A DNA stretch of 64,000 bases from Dermatemys mawii (taxonomy: Eukaryota; Chordata; Testudines; Dermatemydidae): NCBI GenBank assembly GCA_007922305.1, contig ML677343.1:28649915-28713914 (forward strand), read 5' to 3'. Of the stretch, positions 1-11,200 are shown piece by piece; within the stretch, counting starts at the first letter, position 1, and each line of letters opens with the position of its first letter. The position numbers and the translations under genes are program-made. Under the pieces are notes generated by a model, which saw only the letters and a list, made by a program, of their open reading frames with translations, was not told the origin of the DNA and did no database searches.

Positions 1-551
1 CTGTCTTGGGGTGGAATTTCCAAATTCTTCCACCTATAGACTGGTAATAGATCCACTACCCTGTGTGTAACCACCACCTATCACACGCAGGTCTACCTGG
101 GTTTTGGTCATCTGGGTTTATTGCCTTTAGTAACCTACATCCAGTAATGTAGCACCCAACAGCTTTTTTTAAAACAAAATATTTTTATGTAGTAGTTGAA
201 AGTTGGTCTTGTGATTGAATCTACCTGTGGGAGGGTGCATAGAAATTGTCAGCTTCTCTGTTAATCCAACACAACAGCTTATAAGTCGAATACATTAATA
301 ACATGTTGGGGAACAAATCAGTAACTCCTTACCAGACACCCCTACATTCATCCCACCCATCCCGAACAGGATTGAGGTGCGATGATACCATAGGGGAGTT
401 AGCACTAATGTTTCTTGTGCTTTGCACTTTCAGCGACTAAGCAAAAGATTTTGGCCTGAAGGGCTCTGTCCTGTTTCCTCATACCAGCACTAAAGTTTTA
501 GAACATATGTAACTGATCCATATCTGCTAAATATGTTTTGCTTGATGACAG
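1..551 (+). other. ATP2C2: ATP2C2 intron (partial)
   Basis: Non-coding sequence before the first recognisable exon. The preceding exon, expected to encode M6 and end in GPPAQ, is not found here. No distinct element recognised. Confidence 0.7.
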
Positions 552-699
552 CTTGGGAGTTGAACCAGTTGACAAAGATGCCATCAAGCAACCCCCTCGA
601 AATACTACAGATACAATTCTCAGCAGAGTGTTGATCCTGAAAATCTTTATGTCTGCTATAATTATCATCAGTGGGACTCTCTTTGTCTTTTGGAAAGAG
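552..699 (+). CDS. ATP2C2: ATP2C2 exon: M6-M7 loop and M7
   Basis: 148 nt, preceded by acceptor TGACAG and followed by donor GTGAGA. The first base completes a serine codon from the upstream exon, then LGVEPVDKD is read and the exon ends in phase 0 with FWKE. It contains one hydrophobic helix (M7). Confidence 0.93.
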
Positions 700-3457
700 G
701 TGAGATAAATATTTAATCCCATCTTGTTTGCACTGACATGGAGCAGAATTCATCACATTTTAAAGACAATTTTCTCTGAAGGGAGAATGCCCAGTGGAGA
801 GGATTCAGGACAACATGTCAAGAAACTTGGCTTTGCCTTGAACTTGCTGTGCAGGCTCTTCACCTCTCAGTATCTGAATTTCCCACCTATAATATGAGGA
901 TAAGAACACTTAACCTGCCTTCAAAAATTCATTGAGGTCTAGAGATTAAAAGTACTATGTATGTGTCAAGAACTACAAATACGTACTATTAACAGCTATT
1001 TTAAGGAGTACATTTGACTGCAGGGTTTTAGCTTCTGACTTTTTTTATGCCACAAAATTCAGCTACAATATAATTTCTATTTTTGTTTGCAAACCTATGC
1101 AATTGTGACCTTTAGAAAGTCAAATATTTAGGGACTTTATATATGTGATTGCTTCACTGAAGTATTTGTACCTGAGTACAATCACCATAAACCACACAAG
1201 TATCAGTAATTACCCTTTTGAAGGGAAATGTCAGGCTGCAAACTGATCCTGATGCCCAGGTTAGGCAGGTTAGGTTAATCACAATTACTGAGAAACTTAA
1301 AATTACAGCAGTTGACCCCTAAATGAGAGACTTCTGTTGTGATGCTGGATTTGGAATACATTTTATCTGTATAGTAGACCATCAATAATAATTGCTAATG
1401 AGACATAATGTGCAAATAAATTCTCTAAAAGACATTTGGCTAAATTCACCACTGGCCAAAGATTTTAAAATATTGCAAGATTTGATTGCAAAACATAGAT
1501 ACTGGCGGTGGGGAGTTAGGCCCAATTCCTCAATGGTATTTGGGCACCTGTCATTGAAATTTGAGGTTAGTGCTAGCTGCAGTGCCTGGAACTACTGTTA
1601 TCTCTCTTTTTATAATTGCATTAGATATGAAGTTGACCGTGACTTCTTTTTAAACAAAGTGGCTATTATTAGACTAAAGTGCTGTGTTAACATGCTTTTA
1701 TAAGGCCCAAACTTTTTTTTAATAACCTTGAATTTTACATGTGTTTGCAGATTCCTGAAAGTGGCACAACTCCCAGGACCACAACAATGACTTTTACTTG
1801 TTTTGTGTTCTTTGACCTCTTCAATGCCCTGACGTGTCGTTCTCAGGTGAGATAGACGATGGCCGTGTCAGCCTTATCTTTAAATAGCAGCTTAAATGTA
1901 TGCTTCATGTTAGTGGTAATCTAAATATTCTGAACAGGAAGTGGCACTTTTTTTCATTGTAACTGAAAAAAGATCAGGTTTTATTCTATTAACCAACTAG
2001 GTTTTATAAAGTAATAATTAACCAATTTACAGGAAAGTTAGCATACACATAACATTAATTTGTTAACGGGTTATTGATGTTGGCTGTTGGACAGGCAGAC
2101 TGACAAACATATAGATTCACATACAAAGGAGAGGCTGAAAGATTTGACATTTCATTTTTTTTCCCCCCAGACAAAGTTGATCTTTGAGATAGGCTTTTTC
2201 CGAAACCACATGTTCCTATATTCTGTGCTGGGATCACTGCTGGGGCAGATGGCTGTTATATACATCCCGCCATTACAAAAGATCTTCCTAACTGAGAATT
2301 TAGGCGCATTAGGTAAGTTATTAGGGAAATAGCAATAATCCTGTGGTTTTATGTTATTTAAAAGGAATATGAGATTTGCCAGATTAGATTAGACCTCTGT
2401 GCCTTCTCATGCAGCTCTCATTGTTACATGATGACTCAGAAGAAGGTGGAGAAACAGTGTAGCCAGACAGTTGTGTTATGTTGCACGTTGCTGGGGAAGA
2501 GGAAAATTCTTCCCCCCACACAATCCATTTGATGTGATTGTTCTTATTTCAGGTTGTAGATGTTTATGTTCATGCCATTATCCAACTCCCCTAGCAGCCA
2601 GACAAAATATTTGAGTGATTGAATTCACGTTTTCATATTTAGACACGTCAAGTTCTTCACACAGCTTTGTAGACTAGCCTGAGTCTCCACTAGAGAAATT
2701 TGTGCTGGTGGAACCGTCTTGAATCATGATACTTGTACAAACCCCATATGCACCTGTGTAGAGCAAGGTTTACATGGGTGTGTTTTACTACCAGACTAAG
2801 CTATGGCAATATAAAGCTTCCTTTACAGTGGTGTATAGATGGTCGTGCTACTGTTACTCCTATAGCAGAACTCCTATTTTATGAACTAACTGGGGAATGA
2901 GGAGTTCATAAAATCCCAAAGTTCATAAAATGGAACACATTCAAATCACAGCAGGGCCAGTACCTGAGTTATTTTTTAATCCTGCACTGATGGTGTACGT
3001 AACAACTAGTTGTGAATAGATACAGTGTGCTTGATTTCTCTGTTTGAGAGAACTGCATCTATTCTTTGCTGCCAAATCTCTCAGCTTTTTAAATGGTACA
3101 GCCGCCTGACCATTAACTGAAGGATTGAAGTCACATTTGGCAGCCAAAAGATGGGTTATATAACTGGTCATTTATAAGCTCAGTGCTCATAAAATCAGGG
3201 TTCAGCTGTAGATCTATGCACAGTAGTTACACCAGAGCACATTTCCTTAATGTAGACAGGGCCTTATCTGAATACTCTTGCCCAGCACAAACATGCAGCT
3301 AACCCACTGTGTTCCCCTTTTCTTCCCTCCCTCCTGGGCAGATCTGTTGTTTCTCACTGGCCTGTCATCTTCAGTTTTTATCGTGTCAGAGCTCATCAAG
3401 GTGTGTGAAAAGTATTGCTGCAAAACAAAGGAAGTGAAGACTCTTCATGAAGTATAA
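552..3457 (+). CDS. ATP2C2: ATP2C2 (SPCA2) calcium/manganese-transporting ATPase, last four coding exons (partial)
   Basis: Four spliced exons (552-699, 1751-1846, 2171-2312, 3342-3457) join in frame with GT-AG introns and end at TAA 3455-3457; the gene continues off the left edge. They encode the C-terminal 166 or so residues of a type 2C P-type ATPase, which pumps Ca2+ and Mn2+ into the Golgi and secretory pathway. The order is the M6-M7 loop (LGVEPVDKD), M7 ([20 protein letters not shown]), M8 ([20 protein letters not shown]), M9 ([18 protein letters not shown]), M10 ([18 protein letters not shown]) and a short cytosolic tail with CEKYCC. The choice of SPCA2 over SPCA1 rests on [18 protein letters not shown] and on the adjacent MEAK7 gene, the same neighbour as in human. 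Catalytic domains (DKTGT, nucleotide site) lie outside the window. No frameshift or stop is seen. Confidence 0.95.
1751..1846 (+). CDS. ATP2C2: ATP2C2 exon: M8
   Basis: 96 nt (32 codons), acceptor TTTGCAG, donor GTGAGA, phase 0 at both ends. It encodes the highly conserved [20 protein letters not shown] stretch of M8. Confidence 0.95.
2171..2312 (+). CDS. ATP2C2: ATP2C2 exon: M8-M9 loop and M9
   Basis: 142 nt, acceptor CCCCCCAG, donor GTAAGT. It reads [10 protein letters not shown], then M9, then [15 protein letters not shown], and ends with one base of the next aspartate codon. Confidence 0.95.
3342..3457 (+). CDS. ATP2C2: ATP2C2 terminal coding exon: M10 and C-terminus
   Basis: Acceptor CTGGGCAG. 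The first two bases complete the aspartate codon, followed by [20 protein letters not shown] (M10), [17 protein letters not shown] and TAA. Confidence 0.94.
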
Positions 3458-3835
3458 CAGATGCAGGCGTCTCTAAAGAATGTTCTTGGAATTAAACTGC
3501 CATTTTGTAATTCAAATGTGTCTTACTGTGACTACGCAAATCCTGGTGTAAAGTATTAGAGTCAATTCTATGTCGACAGGCCCTCCCATATCAGCTAATA
3601 TTCCTGCCACTTTCTTCACCCAGGATATTTCAAGCAGGCTGCCCTGTGGCATAAACACTACCTCTGTTGCAAAGATTGATATATATATTTTCATAATACG
3701 TTGACCAACCTGTTTGAACTGGAGCTCTCTCTCTGCGCAATGTGACTGTTCTGTACAGGTGAGGAATCTACTGCACGCAGCTGATTATTTAAATCACCAG
3801 GGTTTTTGTTAATAAAATCTGGATTTAAAACGTTA
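3458..3835 (+). other. ATP2C2: ATP2C2 3' untranslated region (predicted)
   Basis: Sequence after the TAA stop. Two poly(A) signals are visible: ATTAAA at 3491-3496, followed by GT-rich sequence, and canonical AATAAA at 3811-3816. Which one is used cannot be told from sequence; the end given assumes the second. Confidence 0.6.
3811..3816 (+). terminator. Candidate ATP2C2 poly(A) signal AATAAA
   Basis: Canonical AATAAA about 355 nt after the stop codon. An earlier ATTAAA at 3491 is the alternative. Confidence 0.55.
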
Positions 3836-4311
3836 ACTCGTGACTGTCTGAAGGAAGAATCTTGCTATTACATAGGCAGTAATCTCCACTTTTAAAAATG
3901 TCTTTCCCTTTTTTTGCCTTTACTACCAGGCCACCTTATCCCATTTCCCTTGGTGAATGCTGTGGATTTAGAGCCCAGACCAGCTGACATTGATTCAGCA
4001 AAGGTATAAGCAAGCACCTAGCTTGGGACAATTTGCATTCATTTTTAGACAGCTGAACACACTTAGGTATTTTGCTGACTAGGGACTTAAAAGGGGCTTG
4101 TCCTCCCCACCAGGCTGCAGATCGAAGCCTTTCAGCTGCCTTCACTTTATGGGAGTGTAATAAAGCACAATAGCCAGCAGCCCCAACTGTGACTCAGCAC
4201 TGCTCTTGCTGTCTTCTTTCATACCCCCTCCAGGAACCTTTAGATCAAAAACTTCTTGGGTTTACAGGCTGTGGGCCAGATTTGTAAAGGCAGTTAAGCA
4301 TTGCTCTGCTC

Positions 4312-4478
4312 AGCATTGCAATGTCTAACTGATTTAGGAGCCTAGATCTCATTTGTAACAAGGATTTAAGCACTTAGGAGCCTAAATTCCACTGACAGTT
4401 AATGAGATTTAGGCTTCTAAATGCTTCTATCCCTTTTGAAAATGAGATTTTAAGCTCCTAAATCAGTTAGGTGTTGCA
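4312..4478. repeat. Foldback (inverted) repeat
   Basis: Left arm 4319-4354 contains CTAACTGATTTAGGAGCCTA; the right arm, about 4439-4476, carries the reverse complement (CTCCTAAATCAGTTAG). A second, inner inverted pair (TTAGGAGCCTAAAT against ATTTAGGCTTCTAAAT) sits in the loop. The structure suggests a non-autonomous foldback element; family and target duplication were not determined. Confidence 0.65.
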
Positions 4479-4879
4479 AGGCCAGACACAGTGATGGAGC
4501 ACAACGGAAAGACAGTCGTACTGACCTAGGCGTTACTGCTCTGCATCATTGAAAGCCCTTTACCATAGCCTAGGATGGAGGTTGTGTGCCAGCATACTCA
4601 CAACCTCTAGCCTAGGGAGGGAGGCATTGTTAAAACCCGGAACAACGATGGAAACCTAACAGGGGATGTTTTCAATGCTAGCTCATTCCTTTCTTCTTCC
4701 TTGCACTGGAATGCAGTGGTGCACGGGCAACAGCCTTGGGCTGGACAGACAAGACCAAGGGGCCAAAATACTCACTGAATATTCACTTGCAAATGGACTG
4801 CTTGTTTTGTACACTAGCATGTTCAGTTTCTGCATCCCATGTCTACAGCTTAACTGATTTAGTTAAATCTCAGGAAAAA

Positions 4880-5050
4880 CTGCCTAACTGCAAGGACGGT
4901 AGGACAATGGATAGACTGCCAAGGGAGGCTGTAGAATCTCCTGTTTACAAAAGGGGGCTGGGATGGTTTAGATACAGCAAATCCTACATCTTGGCAAGGG
5001 GTTAAACTAGAGGGGCCTTGTGGCCCCTTCTACCCATAAGATTCTATGTA
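4880..5050 (+). mobile_element. Degenerate CR1-like LINE 3' end
   Basis: The stretch GACTGCCAAGGGAGGCTGTA, GAATCTCCTG and, further on, AGAGGGGCCTTGTGGCCCCT and AGATTCTATG resembles the coding end and 3' UTR of CR1 retrotransposons in + orientation. It is strongly decayed. Confidence 0.5.
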
Positions 5051-6038
5051 ATTACAGAACCTGAGAGTTTCAATTTCATACAAACGATATTGCTCAAACA
5101 CTTCTTGGAACATTACTCCATCCAGAAGTTCGCCCTCTTCATTAAAGTTACACTCCTTAATGTAGAAGTTTATATTTTAGCAGTTCTTAAATTAGAGAAC
5201 AAAAACTGCTTCTTTTTTGTTTGTTTAAACAGTTTGGAGAAGGCTGGGCTGGGTTGGGCAAGGTTATTGTGGCAGAATACAACTTTAGCTATGCAGTAAG
5301 CATTCCGTCAGCAATTACAACAGCCAAAGTTCCTTATTCACTGACCAGGAAGAGCCTTGTTTCAGCATTGTCTTGCTGGGCAAGGCTGTAAATTGATCCT
5401 CCTTCAAACCTCACTAAGAGCACCACCCTGTTACATTTCTCTCCCCCCCACAGTCACCTTCACCTTAGATGATCTGATTTAAAGATAAAAAGTCCAGCTT
5501 CTCCAAGGTCACAAATCACAGACTTCAATGCAGTCAAATGCCAGGATGATTTACAACAGGATGTAGCCCAACATGAATTTCCTTGACGATACCAACCCAG
5601 TGTGGCTCTTTTTTGCTCTGACTCAGATTGGTTCAAACAAAGACAAGTCAGCTCTTCAAATATTAAGTTTTTGGTGAAGAGCAGTTTTCTGTAATTCACT
5701 TAAAATAATTAAATACAAGCAACCAACCAACCCCAATAGCCTCCACTTTGTTCCTGCTTACCATAAAATAGGAATTGGTTCTTTGGTTTGCTTAAAAACT
5801 GCTTCCAAAAAAATAAAAAAATCCTGTAGATCACTTACTAAACTTTTCTTCTAGAAGATTCCAGAAATGCAGCAATCTCTGGGGTGAAACCCAGAAGCTA
5901 TTTTAACTGCACTCAGTCACACTACACAATCTTCTAGTACAGGCAGAGAAGAATAGCTCACTGAAATTGTTGGGGAAATTCCAGTAGGCAGGATGTAAAA
6001 AAAGAAAAAAAAAACTGATACAGAAAGAACCAAATATG

Positions 6039-6052
6039 TTTATTAATTTATT
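6039..6052 (-). terminator. Tandem poly(A) signals, predicted MEAK7 3' end
   Basis: Two AATAAA hexamers on the minus strand at 6047-6052 and 6039-6044, with a T-rich downstream element about 30-45 nt further on. This is the best 3'-end signature between the two convergent genes. Confidence 0.55.
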
Positions 6053-7365
6053 TTCTACAGCAGTTCTGCTACATATCATTTAAAAATTATTATAAAAACA
6101 TTCAGAGAAGAAAACAATTGAGTAAAAAGTTCAGAAAAATTACTCAACACAGAATTTTGAGCACATGAAAGACTCTGGAACTTGATCATTTAGATAAACA
6201 CACAATATTAGCTTAGGCCATCTCAACCTATACTGACGAATAGGTACCACATATATGCTAAACATTATTATGGGTAGGGTATAAAATGCAGATAATTACC
6301 GGGGTCTACAGTAGGTGGGATTTGTCCATGTTCTCCTTTCAACAATAATTTTATATGTATTAATCATGAATAGCACCTACTTCTCACATTATAAAGTGAA
6401 GAAACAACTACAAGCTAATTTGAATGCCCTACTTTGGCATCCAATGAAGAAGCACCAGATAGCTAAAGGTGTACCCGAAAATAGTTTCAGGGTGGCATTA
6501 GAGTTGATTGGAACCTGATCAAAATAGTAAATGACCATATACACAGTTAAAGTATATTTTATGCACCGTGCAGTGTCCACCGTGAAAATCTATACTCTTT
6601 ATATGACAATGAATCCAGTCTAGTACAAAGATGCTTTGATGTGATCTTCTGCTTTACTGGGAGAAAGATTCCTCAATCATACATATCAATAAAGCGATAA
6701 TATTGATTTTTCAATGCCTCATGTCACTTGCTGAGGTGAAAATTCTAGTTCTCAGCAGAAGTGGGCTTGTTTGGCAAGAAAATTACATAGCTAGAGGGTT
6801 AGCAATACTCAAGGTACTGAAATATTGATCGCTATGAATGGATTCTAGCAGAAAAAAAGCCCTGAATGTGACAGATTGTAGCCACTCACCAGCACCAACA
6901 AGGGTTGTAAATAAGAAAAAAAGATCAAATAAAAAGTAGTCTATCCGAGGTCAAACAATTTTTTTTAAAAAAAATTAGTGATTGTTGATTTCTTGCAACA
7001 AAATCTGTAATAAGACATTCACTCTGACATTTGTATAGGGTTTTAGGTATGTGACTACCTCTGAAGGCATTTTCCAAGAGAATTTCCACTGACACGAGTG
7101 GGAGTTATGCCTGAGTAAGAGCTACAGGACTGGGCCCACAGATAGAAGTCTTTGTGGTTGAATCCCTGAATGGCTGTTTTACAAAGGGCCAAATTCTGTG
7201 CTGGTTTATTAAGTGAAACATCACTCAAATGAAATGTAGCGTAAGTCAGTGCAGAACTGGATGCAGTATATCCAGAGTTCTATGTTTCTGTGTACAATCC
7301 ATATATCGTAATTTGTGGAAAACCTGAGCTTAGAAATAGATCCTAATCTGAAGCAGCTTTTACAG

Positions 7366-7574
7366 TAGGCCTGCACAACATGCAGCCTGGAGGCCATATG
7401 CAGCCTGCACGGGCTCACTGTGCGGCCCGCAGGAGGTGAGTAGGGGTGGGGCAAGCCAAGTGGTGGGGTGGGGCGAAGCAGATAGGTGCAGGGAGAGGGC
7501 GGGGCTTTTCAGCCCACAGCTGGGTTTTTTTGCAGTAATATGGCCCTTGCTGCTTTCCGAGTTGCGCAGTCCTG
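7366..7574. mobile_element. hAT-type non-autonomous element (209 bp) in MEAK7 3' UTR
   Basis: GC-rich insert flanked by an exact 8-bp target duplication TTTTACAG (7358-7365 and 7575-7582). The ends are imperfect inverted repeats: TAGGCCTGCACAAC on the left and, read inward from the right, CAGGACTGCGCAAC. An 8-bp duplication is typical of hAT transposons. No coding capacity. Confidence 0.85.
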
Positions 7575-7818
7575 TTTTACAGCAACAGCGCAAATGAAAC
7601 ACACCCTTTACAAAGACTGAACTGGACTCTTCTACACATACCGATTTAAAATGTTAACAACTTGTACGCTGCATAGACATTTATGTAGTGAAGCTGATTT
7701 CATTGCATGCAAGGAATTATTTTCAGCTGAGATATCAAAAGCATGACATCTTTGAAATGCTATATACAGTAAAAAGTGACTATGCCATGTGACTAAGCAG
7801 CAATAATAATATTTGTAC

Positions 7819-7900
7819 TTAATATCTGCAAATATGAACCTAATATCTGCAAAATGAACTTAATATCTGCAAATGAACCTAATATCTGCAAAAATGAACC
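7819..7900. repeat. Short tandem array, 19-22 bp unit, 4 copies
   Basis: Four consecutive copies of TAATATCTGCAAAATGAACC-like units differing mainly in the number of A residues. It lies in the predicted MEAK7 3' UTR. Confidence 0.85.
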
Positions 7901-8131
7901 TATTGCAAATGCTATTAAATTGATTTCCAGCTACAACCAGGATACTCTCCACTCTTCCAAAAGAAATCATCTGCAGTCATGACATCTTCCTGGACTTAAC
8001 TATTACCCTAGTACTCTTTACACTATATTTTTGTTGCAGCTAATTATACAAGTGGAAAAGGATGAGAAAATATCCAGTCCAAGGAATATCAGCACTTGAT
8101 CGGATCAACAATCCAAGTCACATGGGTCATC

Positions 8132-8254
8132 TTAGTTGACATCATCATCTTCAGTTGGCTCTCGCAAACCATCACTCTGACGACTTTTTCCAGTCATTTC
8201 TAACAAGGCGTGCGCCTCGGGGTCTGTATCCAGGATGCTCTTCTTACCCTTTAT
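8132..8254 (-). CDS. MEAK7: MEAK7 terminal coding exon 7
   Basis: Acceptor TTTAAG, then IKGKKSILDTDPEAHALLE and an acidic end TEDDDVN with TAA at 8134-8132. Confidence 0.92.
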   Translation of the reverse strand: MKGKKSILDTDPEAHALLEMTGKSRQSDGLREPTEDDDVN

Positions 8255-11200
8255 CTTAAATAAAATCAAAAAGGCAACTTAAAATGTCATCACAAATGTC
8301 AACAAAGTCAGGTCACAAGCGAATTAAGCTTGAATATCCATAAGCTGTTTGTTTGGTTTTAAAGATTGTTATGATGATTTCCAAGGTTCGTGGAAATGCA
8401 AAAGATTCACTAGGACATACCAACTACTTTGTCTGCTCCAGTGAGACAAGAAAGTTATAAGGTTGGGCTCAGCAGGCCAGTTAACTGTTTATGGTTGCTT
8501 TGGGTCACAAACCAGCCAGAGTATACCGGTTAATCTGACCCGGTATTTCAAGTGCAGACATGAACTTTTAAATGATTCAAATAAAATCTGACAATCTTCC
8601 TAAAAGACCAGTTCTGTTTCTATTTACGGATGTGTGTGCACTGTATAGCCTCTGGGCATGTTTGCATAATGTGAAAAGATATTATCAGCTGCATAGAATA
8701 GACAATGTAACACACACACACACATACGAGGAATATTTACTATACAAAGACAGCTCCCAGCCTGGCCTCAGGAGCAGAGAAACTTTCAGACAAATCTATT
8801 TATACAGATCTTAGGCAATAAGACCTTCCCGACTTGTTCTTATTGAAAGCAAGCCCCACCAAGATTTCCTGCATCCCTGAATAAATTTTGGCTCTCTTGA
8901 TTCCCTTCTGTTTAACACTCAAAATAATCCCACTCCCTCTTTGGTATTTACGGGCTTCAAATATTTAGCATCGTAGAGTTATTTAAAAGGATTACAATAG
9001 CACAGACAACGTTTCAGAGAGACAGTTGTGATAGTCATGGTTTGCTTCATTTATGCCTCTCATTCCAGCTGGCATATGTACTTTGTGGGTTTTAAATTTA
9101 TGAAAGAATTTAGCTGTCATAGTAATGGATATGAAAGCAGTAAATAAAATGTGATTTCTCACAATATGGACAAAAAGTCAACATATTTAAAACATCATGG
9201 AAATATGTTAAATATATTCTCCCTTGTATGTTTCTACACATGTAGGTTAATCTTGCTGGCTTTTGAAATACTGTATTCACTTACCACTGCACTTTCTGGG
9301 AGGTCTCCCACTGCCCACACCTCCATGGCATCTAGCGTAAAGTTTTCGTTAGCTGACAGCTGAGGACTGTTGTAAGTGGTGCATCTTGGTTTCGCTCTGC
9401 TGTGCCCCTTCCCATAGTTACTGTCTATCCAGAGCCCAAAGTAATCATGCTGTCCTCCCATGCCCTGTGAAATAAATCATCACATTAAATACTTATTAAA
9501 CACATATGGACCCGAAACTAGGTCAGGGCTCAGGGGTAGATTGTAAGTTGCTAGTTTCAGTATTTATTTCCTAATTTCCAAAGCTGGTAAAATGGGGCAT
9601 TTCAAAAAAGCTTGTGTTTACATATCCAAACTGAATCTGTGTGTGTGAAAACAACCCGTACAATACCCGCCCAGTGCATGTCCTACTACAGGAGCATGAC
9701 AATTCTGCAGCCACATCAGCTGTATCTTGCTTTGAAAATGTAACCCACTATGTAGTCTAACAGCTACTGATTCTTTGACAACATTCCCGTTTTAACCAAG
9801 TCTTTCCCATTTAAAGCAACAAGTACAATTTGATGTGGCTTTCTTTAAAGCAAGATGTCATTGGGATGCAGTGATTATTGAAGAAGCTATTGAGGCAAAG
9901 CTGACACATTCGGTCTTAAAACATTTGCCTGCTTGTTTAAAATAACTGAAATCCACCATGGTGTTGAGGACTGGTGCAAAGTCCCCTCCACTTGTAAGAT
10001 CCTGTGTGGGACTGAAGAGAGAACTTTGAGGGGGTCATCACACAGAGACAGACTGTGCAATCCTTGTGCATAATTTTTGATGGGGGTTTCCTTTATGTAT
10101 AAACCAGCATGGAGAGTGGCAGTGAGAAGAGACTAAGGATGGGTCAAGGGGATCTTCAATTATGCAGATCTAGGGAATCTAACACCAAGTAAATGGTGTG
10201 GACATGTGCAACCAACCCTTCCAGACAATAGGATGGAGTAGCAGCATTCGAAGGGGTGCACGCCAACACTGAATATTGTTCCCAACTGGAGGATGGATTC
10301 TACTCCTTAACTCCCCCAGAAACTTCACCTCCCAAAGCCCAGTTACTTGGGTTAGAAACACATGAAATGGATTTTACCCTAAAGAGTTTACTGTTCAGAT
10401 ATGAACATCAGCTGTAAATAATCAGATAAACTGGCATCTTTACTCTGAATGTAAATGATATCACCACAGTAAAAGTGCTGATCTAGTACACAAGGTGAAA
10501 ACTTCCTTTAAGAATCACAGCACATGAAACAGGTCAGCGTAAAAAGGCAGAAACAAATTCACAAGACACTTTCAAAGACCTGCCACGAATCTGATTTCCA
10601 ACTGTCATTTCTTAGCACTTACGAGTCCATTTGGCATAGTTTGCTGCCCATGATTCAAATACATGTAGTGGTCATTGTAGCCAGTGTCCATGTGCACCGA
10701 GAGAGAGGGAGAAATGGAAAACAAGAAGCATTTGTTGTCACCTATAAATTACAGCAGTGTAAAGTGTCAGAGACAAAACAATGGACAAAGTGTGACTTAC
10801 TTATGAATAGGACAGGAAAGCAAGATCCCAAAAAGCAGCAGCAAAACAGTTTACAACAAGCGCTGATATGTCAGCAGCGCCAGTACTGATGCTTAGTCAA
10901 GACACGTAGCCAAAGTCTGTTCTCTGTTATGGCTGCGCAGCAGCAATAAACATGCATTGAGATTGCATGGCTGTAAATGAGGCAGAATCTACGGATCACT
11001 GATTACAATGTAAGGACTGAGCTACTCCCAAAACACGTACAGGTTCACCTACATCGTTTTTAAATCCGTTTAGTTAGTACAGTGCAAACCCCTTCTGCGT
11101 GGACACTCTTGGTTCCATCTACACCAGGGATGTATCGATTCAGCTTGATTGATGTAAAAAACCCTTTTAGTTAAGCATGAGGCAAATTTTGTATGTAGAG

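Larger units (their letters stand above)
700..3341 (+). other. ATP2C2: ATP2C2 introns between the last four exons
   Basis: Introns 700-1750, 1847-2170 and 2313-3341, all GT-AG. I recognise no mobile element or RNA gene in them; the open frames there are chance. Confidence 0.8.
3836..6015. other. Convergent intergenic gap between ATP2C2 and MEAK7
   Basis: About 2.2 kb between the two predicted poly(A) sites. It contains a complex foldback repeat (4312-4478) and an old CR1-like tail (4880-5050). No coding exon seen. Confidence 0.6.
6020..8131 (-). other. MEAK7: MEAK7 3' untranslated region (predicted)
   Basis: Runs from the MEAK7 stop codon to a strong poly(A) arrangement on the minus strand: two AATAAA hexamers at 6047-6052 and 6039-6044, followed in the transcript direction by a T-rich tract (complement of 5998-6014). 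It contains a 209-bp hAT-type insertion (7366-7574) and a short tandem repeat (7819-7900). The minus-strand AATAAA near 7205 is an alternative end. Length about 2.1 kb if the distal site is used. Confidence 0.55.

Noticed and set aside
7819..7900. CRISPR-like repeat
   Set aside because: Contiguous units without unique spacers in a vertebrate 3' UTR; a simple tandem repeat.
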